Below are positions 52,854 to 64,000 of a DNA stretch of 64,000 nt, piece after piece; the stretch's first letter is position 1, and the number at the start of each line of letters is the position of its first letter. The DNA comes from CAYRSS01 sp964426945 (lineage in GTDB: Bacteria > Planctomycetota > Phycisphaerae > UBA1845), in assembly GCA_964426945.1 (NCBI GenBank), contig CAYRSS010000012.1:36955-100954 (forward strand). The letters are read 5' to 3'. The notes under the pieces are model-generated. The model saw nothing but the letters and a program-made list of their open reading frames with translations. It made no database searches and was not told the DNA's origin. The position numbers and the translations under genes are program-made.

Positions 52854-54374
52854 ATGAGCAATCATCTGCGCACATTCCGTCTGGTTCTTTCCGCTGCCGT
52901 CGCCATGGCGGTCGTCGGCGGATGCATCGACTACTCCAACTTCGGCGGGGGCGGCGGAGACTTCCTCTCCACAGGCGTGACCCGCAGCCACTTCCGCGCG
53001 ATCCAGGTGGATCCGCAGAGCGAAGACTCGGCCGGGCCGCAGTTCGCCGCCGCCGCCGATCTCGACGGCGACGGCCTGATCGACCTCGTCTCGGCGTGGA
53101 ACCAGTCGCAGCCGGTGCAGGTCCACCTTCAGCGTCGCGATGGCGCCGGCCGGATCTCCTTCGAAACGCTGACGCTCGCCGGCAATATCCCGGTCGTGCG
53201 CGTCTCCGGGCTGTCCGTGGCCGATTTTGACGGCGACGGTCGCACCGACATCGCCGTGCTCGCCCAGGAGACGCTGCTCGACGGCGCCGGCTGCCCCGGC
53301 GGCAGTGCCGGCGACGACGCGCCCAGCGGCCTCATCCTCGTGTACCTCGGCCCCGATGACCCGGCGCAGGCCAACCAGGCCCTCGCCTGGCAGGAAGTGC
53401 AGATCGGTGCGTCGTTCCTCCTTGGCGGCGGCAGCGCGGCCGAGCGGCCGGAAGATGGCGGCTACACCAGCATGGCCGTGGGCGACATGGACCTCGATGG
53501 CGATCTGGACATTGTCGTGGCCTGGAACGGCTGCGACAGCATGGGGGTGCTGCAGTTCATCAACGGCGGCCGGACGCTCGTCCGCGACGGCACGTGGTCG
53601 CTCGTCGAACTGCCCACGACCCTCTCCGAGCGTGACGCCGCGGCGATGATCAAGGACGTGGCCCTGGCGGACATCGACGGCGACGCCGACCTCGACGTGG
53701 TGCTGACCCGTCCGTCGCTGTCGAGCCCGAGCACGACGGCGATGAACATCCGCTGGCTGCGCAACCCGGCCCGTGACATTCCTGACGACTACCACATCTC
53801 GAACGGGGCGTGGCAGGTCGGCACGGTGGCCCAGATCAGCACCGACGCGGACGTCATCCGCCTCGGCGACGTTGACGGCGACGGCATCACCGACGTGGTT
53901 GTGCGCTCGTCGCAGGGCAGCATCGTGCAGTGGCTCAAGGGGCCGGCAAACCCGACCTCGCAACCGCTGCGCAGCATCCCGTGGCAGGTGTACACCCTGG
54001 CCGAGTTCAAGCAGCGGCCGCCGCTGGCCATCGCCTTGGGCGACCTGAACACCAATGGCCGGCTCGACCTGGTGGCCTCTGCGGGCGGCGGCCTGGCGTG
54101 GTTCAACAGCGCCGGCGCCCCGACCGTCTATGACCAGTGGTCCGAAGTGATGATCATCGATGACGAGGAGGCCGGCCAGGGCAGCCAGCCGACTTCGACC
54201 GACCCGAGCGTCAACGAGCCGCAACTGACCGAGGGCACGTCGATCAACTCGCTGCTGGTCGTCGACCTCGACGGCGATGGCCGCAACGACATCATCGCGA
54301 CGCTGGACCGCGGCGGCCTCTCCGGACTGAGCACGGACGCGCTGGTCTGGTTCCGCAACACCCGGGCGCGGTAG
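52854..54374 (+). CDS. FG-GAP/VCBS repeat lipoprotein
   Basis: A 506-residue protein with signal peptide and lipobox 'MAVVGGC' (Cys23), so it is anchored by lipid. The mature part has seven calcium-binding FG-GAP repeats: 'AAADLDGDGLIDLV', 'VADFDGDGRTDIAV', 'VGDMDLDGDLDIVV', 'LADIDGDADLDVVL', 'LGDVDGDGITDVVV', 'LGDLNTNGRLDLVA' and 'VVDLDGDGRNDIIA'. This number fits a seven-bladed integrin-alpha-like propeller. Such proteins bind ligands or other surface proteins outside the cell. It ends in a strong terminator and has no obvious operon partner. Confidence 0.88.
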   Translation: MSNHLRTFRLVLSAAVAMAVVGGCIDYSNFGGGGGDFLSTGVTRSHFRAIQVDPQSEDSAGPQFAAAADLDGDGLIDLVSAWNQSQPVQVHLQRRDGAGRISFETLTLAGNIPVVRVSGLSVADFDGDGRTDIAVLAQETLLDGAGCPGGSAGDDAPSGLILVYLGPDDPAQANQALAWQEVQIGASFLLGGGSAAERPEDGGYTSMAVGDMDLDGDLDIVVAWNGCDSMGVLQFINGGRTLVRDGTWSLVELPTTLSERDAAAMIKDVALADIDGDADLDVVLTRPSLSSPSTTAMNIRWLRNPARDIPDDYHISNGAWQVGTVAQISTDADVIRLGDVDGDGITDVVVRSSQGSIVQWLKGPANPTSQPLRSIPWQVYTLAEFKQRPPLAIALGDLNTNGRLDLVASAGGGLAWFNSAGAPTVYDQWSEVMIIDDEEAGQGSQPTSTDPSVNEPQLTEGTSINSLLVVDLDGDGRNDIIATLDRGGLSGLSTDALVWFRNTRAR

Positions 54375-54419
54375 ACCGGAGACGCCGAAACGCGGAAACA
54401 ACTAGAACTTGCAAGCCAG

Positions 54420-54450
54420 GAGGCGGGCGATGGCCCGCCTCTTTCATTTT
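54420..54450 (+). terminator. Rho-independent terminator of FG-GAP gene
   Basis: GAGGCGGGC and GCCCGCCTC form a perfect 9-base stem with loop GATG, followed by TTTCATTTT. It lies between convergent genes. Confidence 0.85.
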
Positions 54451-54472
54451 GCGCGGCTGGTCGTCGCCGCCA

Positions 54473-56410
<1,938 letters not shown>

Positions 56411-56551
56411 GGTTCACCTCGGGCAACAGCCGCAGGGCGTTATTGGGGGCGAAGGGGCGGGTGGCGATCCGGCGGGCCTCGCCCCACGAAGGCCGGCAGG
56501 CGATTCTGGCCGCGCAGGCGGGGATGGGCAAGGCGGGCAGGGGTGGGTGGC

Positions 56552-56806
56552 TCAGTTGAGCTCCCAGACACCTCGGTCCCGGATGGCCGCGTACATCGCA
56601 TCGGGGGCGAGGTCTACGTCGCCGGGCCACCAGACGAAGCCATGATCACACCGAACCTGAGCGAAGACCCGCGGATCGCGGAGCGGCTCGAACACGCCAG
56701 TCAGGTGGCTGTCGTGGAAGATGACCTCACCACCTAGCCCATCGCGAAATGTCACGCGAAGGCGGAGGTGCTCCACGCGCGCTACGGCGATCACGTCGAA
56801 GTACAA
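56552..56806 (-). CDS. DUF2442 domain protein
   Basis: An 84-residue protein. 'YFDVIAVARVEHLRLRVTFRDG', 'GVFEPLRDPRVFAQVRCD' and 'VWWPGDVDLAPDAMYAAI' match DUF2442, a family that is almost always paired with DUF4160 and has been suspected to form a toxin-antitoxin-like module. The start is TTG, supported by GGAG about 7 bases upstream and the typical family N-terminus; it begins 4 bases after the DUF4160 stop. With its partner gene frameshifted (56811-57075), this member may be a relic. Confidence 0.85.
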   Translation of the reverse strand: MYFDVIAVARVEHLRLRVTFRDGLGGEVIFHDSHLTGVFEPLRDPRVFAQVRCDHGFVWWPGDVDLAPDAMYAAIRDRGVWELN

Positions 56807-56810
56807 CGCA

Positions 56811-57074
56811 CTACTCCAACGGCGGAATCTTACGGGGCGCCTGGCGGGATCGACACAGTGCCCAATCCGCCCTCAACTCTTCTCGATGTATCGCAGCCCA
56901 TTCGAGCACCATCGCCAACGACCGCCTCGGAAGCGTGCCCTCCAGGATCTCGAGCGTTTCGATGGCGATCGATGCCTTGTGCTCACCATACTCAGCATGG
57001 AAGTGCGGCGGCGTATCGTCGTTGAAGAACATGCGAACGGAAATCCCGTAGGTAGAAGGCGCTGATCGTTGGCA

Positions 57075-57075
<1 letters not shown>
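56811..57075 (-). pseudogene. DUF4160 gene, frameshifted by a 4-base duplication
   Basis: The gene starts at ATG 57075, overlapping the gyrA stop by one base, with the family N-terminus 'MPTISAFY'. The rest of the family sequence, 'YGISVRMFFNDDTPPHFHAEYG' through 'EILEGTLPRRSLAMVLEWAAIHREEL', is in another frame. The junction reads CTACCTAC (complement of 57048-57055), a tandem copy of CTAC; removing one copy restores a continuous DUF4160 protein of about 87 residues. Translation from the ATG at 57055-ish frame stops after 27 codons; an internal ATG at 57032 could give a 73-residue truncated product that keeps 'PPHFHAEYG'. Confidence 0.82.
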
Positions 57076-59663
<2,588 letters not shown>

Positions 59664-60002
59664 CGATCCGTATCCTTAGGACAAGTCCGGCGGGCGTCCT
59701 GCCGAAGGGCCCGGGCGACGCGGAGGGTCACTTCCCCCCACTGCCCGGCTTCGCAGCCCTGCGAGCCGCGAAAAACGGCAGGAATTGCCGCCCCGCTCCC
59801 GGGGGTGGCGGCGGCATCCGGTCCGCCGTCGGCGCGCGGAAATAGCCGCCGGGATTCCCGTGGCGGCCATTGTACCCGCCACCCCGATCGCGGCAACGAG
59901 CCCCACTCCCTTGTACTGGCCCGATGGAAAAACGCGACCGATGGAATACCATACGCCCTTCACGCCCCCGACGGATGGCGCGGGTCCGGCGCGAGAAGCT
60001 GA
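59664..60002. other. Divergent intergenic region, no gene seen
   Basis: The 339 bases between the gyrA start (minus) and rnd start (plus) should hold both promoters. GC-rich inverted segments occur near 59770-59830 (GGAATTGCCGCC/GGCGGCGGCATCC) but no clear promoter hexamers, RNA or ORF. Confidence 0.35.
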
Positions 60003-61232
60003 ATGAAGAAGCCCAAAACCGCCAAGGCCGGCCAACCCCTTCTCATCCGCACCCAGACGGAACTGGTCAAGGTCTGCGAAGCCATCCGCGAGGCGGGTGT
60101 CTTTGCCTTCGACACCGAGTTCGTCATGGAGGACCGGTACGCCTCCGAGGTGTGCCTTGTGCAGGTCGCCTGGCCGGAAGGCGTCGGCATCATCGACCCA
60201 TTCGACTCCATCGACCTCAAGCCGGTCTGGTCGCTGGTGGTCTCGCCGGAGGTTGAGACCGTCGTCCACGCCGGGCAGGAGGACCTGAGCCTCGCCGTCC
60301 GCCACGCGGGCGGCCCGCCGAAGAACGTCTTTGACGTCCAGATCGCCGCCGGGTTCGTCGGGTATGACTACCCCATCAGCCTGCAGAAGCTGGTCAAGTC
60401 GGCCCTGCAAATCGACCTCCACAAGAGCAAGACGCTGACGGACTGGCGGCGCCGGCCGCTCAGCGATGCACAGGTGCACTACGCGGCGGAAGACGTGAAT
60501 CACCTGCTCCCCGTCCGGCAGCGCCTGCTCGGGCAGCTCAAACGCCGCAAGCGGCTTGACTGGGTGCGCGAGGAGATGTCCCGCCTCGAAGATCCCGGCC
60601 AGTACCGCCGCGAGGAGGAGGACGTCCTCCAGCGGGTCAAGGGGCTCGGCGCGCTCAAGGGGCAGCAGCTCGCCGTCGCCCGGGAGATCGTCCGCTGGCG
60701 GGACAAGGTGGCCCAGCGGGTCAACCGCCCGGCCAAGACGGTGCTGCGCGATCACCTCTTGGTCGAGGTCGCGCGGCACGGGCTGAGCACGCCAGGAGAG
60801 ATCCGCGACCTGCGCGGTGTGAACGTCGGCACGCGCGACCTGCAGGAACTGGCCGGCGTCGTGCGCGAGTCGCTCAAAATCCCCGAAGAAAGCTGGCCAA
60901 CTCGAAAGCGCACCAATCACGCCGAACCCGTCGAGGAGACGACGCTCGTGGCACTGATGAGCGCGGTGCTGCGCTCGTACTGCGACGAGAACCGCATCGC
61001 CTACGGCCTGGCGGCGACGAAGAAGTCGATCCAGGAGCTAGTGCGCCACCACATGCGCCGCGGCCCGGCCGATCAGAACGGGCTGGACCTGCTCGCCGGC
61101 TGGCGCGGGGAAACTGTAGGCGCCCTGGCCGAGGACATCCTCCACGGCCGGCGATCGATGAGCGTGGCACGGGAGAAGGATCAGCTCCGCATCCGCCTCA
61201 CCAACCCCGCCGGCGCTGATAAGCACGCCTGA
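60003..61232 (+). CDS. rnd: Ribonuclease D
   Basis: A 409-residue protein, close to the usual length. DEDDy 3'-5' exonuclease motifs: Exo I 'FAFDTEFVMEDRY', Exo II 'TVVHAGQEDLSLAVRH', Exo III 'HYAAEDVNHLLPV' with the catalytic Tyr. HRDC-type helical domains follow (about 215-290, 'VLQRVKGLGALKGQQLAVAREIVRWRD'), then a second helical region. RNase D trims the 3' ends of tRNA and small stable RNA precursors; an rnpB and a tRNA gene also lie in this window. GAGAAG precedes the ATG. It is divergent from gyrA. Confidence 0.94.
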   Translation: MKKPKTAKAGQPLLIRTQTELVKVCEAIREAGVFAFDTEFVMEDRYASEVCLVQVAWPEGVGIIDPFDSIDLKPVWSLVVSPEVETVVHAGQEDLSLAVRHAGGPPKNVFDVQIAAGFVGYDYPISLQKLVKSALQIDLHKSKTLTDWRRRPLSDAQVHYAAEDVNHLLPVRQRLLGQLKRRKRLDWVREEMSRLEDPGQYRREEEDVLQRVKGLGALKGQQLAVAREIVRWRDKVAQRVNRPAKTVLRDHLLVEVARHGLSTPGEIRDLRGVNVGTRDLQELAGVVRESLKIPEESWPTRKRTNHAEPVEETTLVALMSAVLRSYCDENRIAYGLAATKKSIQELVRHHMRRGPADQNGLDLLAGWRGETVGALAEDILHGRRSMSVAREKDQLRIRLTNPAGADKHA

Positions 61233-61392
61233 CCGGCGCGGCGCCGCCCGCCTGATTTCACAAGCAGCGGTATGCCACGCCACGCGGACTCGTGCGCCGT
61301 GCCCGCCGCGGGTAGAATCCTGCGGGGCGCGCGACGCCGCGGCGGAGACGCATCGCCGCGCGACCCGGCCTGACCCAGGGGCGCAGCACGGC

Positions 61393-62445
61393 GTGATTTC
61401 CTACAAAGATGCCGGTGTCAACATCGCCGCGAACACGCGGTGGGTGAACGTAATCAAGTCGGCGATGGTCAGCACCTACGGTCCGCGCGTGGTCGCTGAC
61501 CGGCACGGCGGGTTCGCCGGGCTCTTCCGCCTCGACTACGACGAGCAACTCTTCCGCCGCAATTACAAGAAGCCCGTGCTCGTGGGCTGTGCCGACGGCG
61601 TGGGCACCAAGGTGCTGCTCGCACTGCGGGCGCGGCGCCTTGAGGGCATCGGCATCGACCTCGTCGCGATGAACGTCAACGACCTCATCACCGTCGGTGC
61701 CGAGCCGCTCTTCTTCCTCGACTACCTCGCCGTGAGCAAGCTCGACCCCGACCAGCTCCGCGTGATCATCGAGAGCATCGCCGCGGGCTGTCGCGAGGCG
61801 GGCTGCGCACTGCTCGGCGGCGAGACGGCGGAAATGCCCGACCTGTACAAGCCCGGCGACATCGACCTGGCCGGCTTTTCACTCGGGGTTGTCGAGCACG
61901 GCCGCGAGATCGACGGCTCGACCATCACGCCGGGTGACATCATCGTGGCACTTCCGTCGAGCGGCGTACACTCCAACGGGTACTCGCTGGTGCGGCGGCT
62001 GATCGCGGAGGGCGGCTGTCGCCTCGACCGGCACTACGACGACCTCGGCGAGACGCTGGCCGACGCGGCGCTGCGCCCCACGCGCATCTACGTCGGGGCG
62101 GTGCGCGCGGTGTTCGATCGCTACCCCCGCACGCGGGTCATTACCGGCATGGCTCACATCACCGGCGGCGGGCTGAAGGAGAACATCGCCCGCGTGCTGC
62201 CCCCCCGCTGCGACGCGATGATCCGCCGCGGCTCGTGGACGCCCCCGCCCATCTTCGACTTCCTCCGACGCCTGGGCACCACCCGCGCCGAGATGCTCAA
62301 GGTCTTCAACATGGGCATCGGCTTCGTCATGTTCGTCCGACCACGATACCTCAGCGGCGTCATGGCCGCCTTGGAGAAGGCGGGCGAAAAGCCCATGGTC
62401 GTCGGCGCGGCCCGCCGCGGCGGCGGACGGGTCACCTTCCAATAG
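61393..62445 (+). CDS. purM: Phosphoribosylformylglycinamidine cyclo-ligase
   Basis: A 350-residue protein with GTG start and canonical N-terminus 'ISYKDAGVNIAANTRWV'. Family motifs: 'VLVGCADGVGTKVLLAL' (ATP-binding), 'GIDLVAMNVNDLITVGAEPLFFLDYLA', 'LLGGETAEMPDLYKPGDIDLAGFSLG', 'IVALPSSGVHSNGYSLVR' and 'ITGMAHITGGGLKENIARVLP'. It closes the imidazole ring of AIR in the fifth step of purine synthesis, with ATP. No other pur gene lies nearby. 160 bases separate it from rnd. Confidence 0.96.
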   Translation: MISYKDAGVNIAANTRWVNVIKSAMVSTYGPRVVADRHGGFAGLFRLDYDEQLFRRNYKKPVLVGCADGVGTKVLLALRARRLEGIGIDLVAMNVNDLITVGAEPLFFLDYLAVSKLDPDQLRVIIESIAAGCREAGCALLGGETAEMPDLYKPGDIDLAGFSLGVVEHGREIDGSTITPGDIIVALPSSGVHSNGYSLVRRLIAEGGCRLDRHYDDLGETLADAALRPTRIYVGAVRAVFDRYPRTRVITGMAHITGGGLKENIARVLPPRCDAMIRRGSWTPPPIFDFLRRLGTTRAEMLKVFNMGIGFVMFVRPRYLSGVMAALEKAGEKPMVVGAARRGGGRVTFQ

Positions 62446-62485
62446 CTGCCGCAAGCCCTCGCGACGGCGATGGTGGCCGGTCGCG

Positions 62486-62514
62486 CTGCATTTTCAGTCA
62501 GATCGCGGTATAAT
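62486..62514 (+). promoter_or_regulatory. Candidate promoter of FecR-domain gene
   Basis: TATAAT at 62509-62514 is a perfect -10; CTGCAT at 62486-62491, 17 bases upstream, is a weak -35. The leader would be about 105 bases. Confidence 0.45.
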
Positions 62515-62625
62515 CTGCAAGGTGGTCGAGGCTCTGCGGCCCGCGCGGGACGCGGCGCACTGTCGGCATCGACCACACGCCGCGGCGCGATGCCGTGCAC
62601 CTGTCACCGCGATCGGGGGGTCGCT

Positions 62626-63648
62626 ATGTGGAACCTTTCACGCCTGCGATCTGAGTTTCGCCGTGCCGGACTGCGCTGCAGCCTGGTGATCGGTCTGATC
62701 GCCGTTCTTTTCGCCGCGACGGCTGCGAACGCCCAGCCCGCTTCCGAGCCCGCCCCCGGCGCCGCTCAACCGGCCGCGCCGACGACGGATCCCGCGTCAG
62801 ACAAGGCCACCGTCCCGAACGAGCCGGCGTCTGCAACCTCAGCCGCCCCCCTCGAAGCCGAGGTCACGGCCGTCTCGGGCAGCGTGCACCGCGCCGCCGC
62901 CGGCGTCTCTGCACTGGCCGAGGAGGGCTGGACGCCCGTGCTCGTCGGCGACCGGCTCGCCGCGGGTACGCAGATTCGCACGGGACGGCGAAGCTCGGTC
63001 GACCTGCGCTTCGGCGAGAGTACCTACATCAACATCAGCACGCCGACCTACGCCAACATTGAGCAGTTTCACCGCACGGCGACCGCCGTCGAGGCGATCC
63101 GGATCGGGCTGGGCTACGGTCGGATTCGCGGCGGCTCATTCGGCGGCGCCGCCCACAGCGACGTGGTCATCGACGCTCCGAGCGCGACGCTCGCCAAGCG
63201 CGGCACGGACGGCTGGGAGATCTCGGTCGAGCCGGGCACGGGGCGTTTCACCATCGCACTCGCCCGGGAGGGACTTGTCGAGGCCATCCAGCGGATCCGC
63301 GCCGAACGGGCTGAATCCCGCCTCGTCCGCCCCGGCGAATATGCCACCGAGAGCAACATCGCCGGCCTGTGGGTCCGCCAGGCGGTGTTCGACCGCAATG
63401 TCACCTATCACCGGGCGTCGTGGATCACCGCGGCCGACGCGTCGTGGTCTGCCGAGCAGACCGGCGGCATGAACGTCGTCGCCCCGGGCCTCGGCGCGGC
63501 CGGCTGGAGCTACGCCGCTCCGGGCTACGCCACCTGGGCCCGCCAGCAACTCGATGCCCGCAGCGGCCGCAACACCCGGCCGACACTCCAACTGCCCACG
63601 CGCGGCGCGATCGAGCGGCCGGAGGGCAACTTCGGCACGCGGCCATAG
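62626..63648 (+). CDS. Exported FecR-domain protein
   Basis: About 340 residues from the ATG at 62626, with a G-run about 6 bases upstream; the frame is open to 62470 but that part lacks features. Signal peptide 'LVIGLIAVLFAATAANAQ' is followed by an Ala/Pro/Thr-rich stretch. A FecR-like beta domain occupies about 80-230: 'VTAVSGSVHRAAAG', 'VLVGDRLAAGTQIRTGRRSSVDLRFGESTYINI'. The C-terminal 100 residues have 'GLWVRQAVFDRNVTYHRASW' and a Gly/Ala/Tyr-rich end. Unlike classical FecR there is no transmembrane anti-sigma arrangement and no sigma factor gene next to it, so it is more likely a periplasmic structural protein. Confidence 0.8.
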   Translation: MWNLSRLRSEFRRAGLRCSLVIGLIAVLFAATAANAQPASEPAPGAAQPAAPTTDPASDKATVPNEPASATSAAPLEAEVTAVSGSVHRAAAGVSALAEEGWTPVLVGDRLAAGTQIRTGRRSSVDLRFGESTYINISTPTYANIEQFHRTATAVEAIRIGLGYGRIRGGSFGGAAHSDVVIDAPSATLAKRGTDGWEISVEPGTGRFTIALAREGLVEAIQRIRAERAESRLVRPGEYATESNIAGLWVRQAVFDRNVTYHRASWITAADASWSAEQTGGMNVVAPGLGAAGWSYAAPGYATWARQQLDARSGRNTRPTLQLPTRGAIERPEGNFGTRP

Positions 63649-63893
63649 CGGGCCGGCGGCCGTGATCTGCCGCGAAAGCGGCTGCAGCACGCTCCCCCGA
63701 AGTCCGATAGAGATGATGCTCTGGGCAGCGCCCGAAACGGGGCAGCCGACGTGCCGCCGTGGGGCCGCCGCCGGCCGACGGCCGCCTTGACTTGGTGCGA
63801 CCGCACGCTAGAGTTTCCTGACTCCGCGAGGCCCCCGCCGCCGCTCGGCCACCCCGAGCCCGGCATCCCGCCCCGTGGAGGCGAACATCCGAT

Positions 63894-63965
63894 TCCCCGA
63901 TAGCTCAATGGTAGAGCGAGCGGCTGTTAACCGCTAGGTTCTAGGTTCGAGTCCTAGTCGGGGAG
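63894..63965 (+). tRNA. tRNA-Asn (anticodon GTT)
   Basis: The 72-base cloverleaf has acceptor TCCCCGA/TCGGGGA with discriminator G, D-arm AGCTCAATGGTAGAGC, anticodon stem AGCGG/CCGCT around loop CTGTTAA (anticodon GTT), and T-arm CTAGG-TTCGAGT-CCTAG. CCA is not encoded. It is about 245 bases after the FecR-domain gene. Confidence 0.95.
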
Positions 63966-64000
63966 ATACTTGCAATGGGCGGTTCGGACGATGTTCGGAC

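Overview
The window is GC-rich chromosomal DNA, most plausibly from a planctomycete (Phycisphaerae or a related uncultured lineage). This is inferred from long secreted proteins ending in dockerin-like 'DADGNGVVN.ADRG' calcium-loop pairs, Cys-rich 'CGDG...GEECDDGN' repeats, a pseudopilin-type protein with a late 'H...LNVLFADFH' motif, HAF-repeat and FG-GAP proteins, RAYT/REP-like debris, and an orthodox housekeeping set (uvrA, mfd, gyrA, rnd, purM, sucC, rnpB, tRNA-Asn). No plasmid or complete prophage is seen.

Layout. 1-5.4 kb: glycosyltransferase tail, a large protein with weak BshC resemblance, DUF1844 protein, rhomboid protease with TPR-like tail, D-amino-acid aminotransferase, a REP/MITE-like palindrome and a single-domain receiver. 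5.4-13.8 kb: a divergent pair of secreted proteins, a metzincin protease and a 1645-residue mosaic with an embedded cytochrome-c-like CxxCH segment; both end in the same C-terminal module and in terminators sharing a 17-base arm. 13.8-20 kb: uvrA and an S41 processing protease. 20-27 kb: alpha-glucan island with a secreted GH13 enzyme, a CBM48-linked esterase and a GH13 putative lipoprotein. 27-32.5 kb: a lower-GC HAF-repeat protein, a pseudopilin-like protein and an 866-residue secreted protein, two of which share the C-terminal module. 32.7-36.9 kb: orphan MalK-type ATPase, sucC, the RNase P RNA and a GT2 enzyme.

37-45.9 kb is more accessory: two secreted unknowns, a RAYT transposase remnant, a HAD phosphatase, AT-rich tandem repeats, a two-gene diguanylate cyclase operon, a compact three-gene cassette resembling a Mu-like phage segment, and a membrane rhodanese/DoxX pair. 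46.1-54.4 kb: mfd, an LpxL-type acyltransferase overlapping a zincin metalloprotease, an FHA-GAF-SpoIIE phosphatase and an FG-GAP putative lipoprotein. 54.5-64 kb: acetoacetyl-CoA synthetase, a DUF2442/DUF4160 pair whose second member is frameshifted, gyrA, rnd, purM, a FecR-domain protein and tRNA-Asn.

The strongest candidates for something new are (i) a tripartite C-terminal module (GACC Cys motif, paired EF-hand-like loops, tail ending Cys-Asp/Asn) on four secreted proteins, which looks like a sorting or docking signal, and (ii) the cytochrome-c-like insertion in the giant protein. All family calls come from reading motifs; no database search was run.
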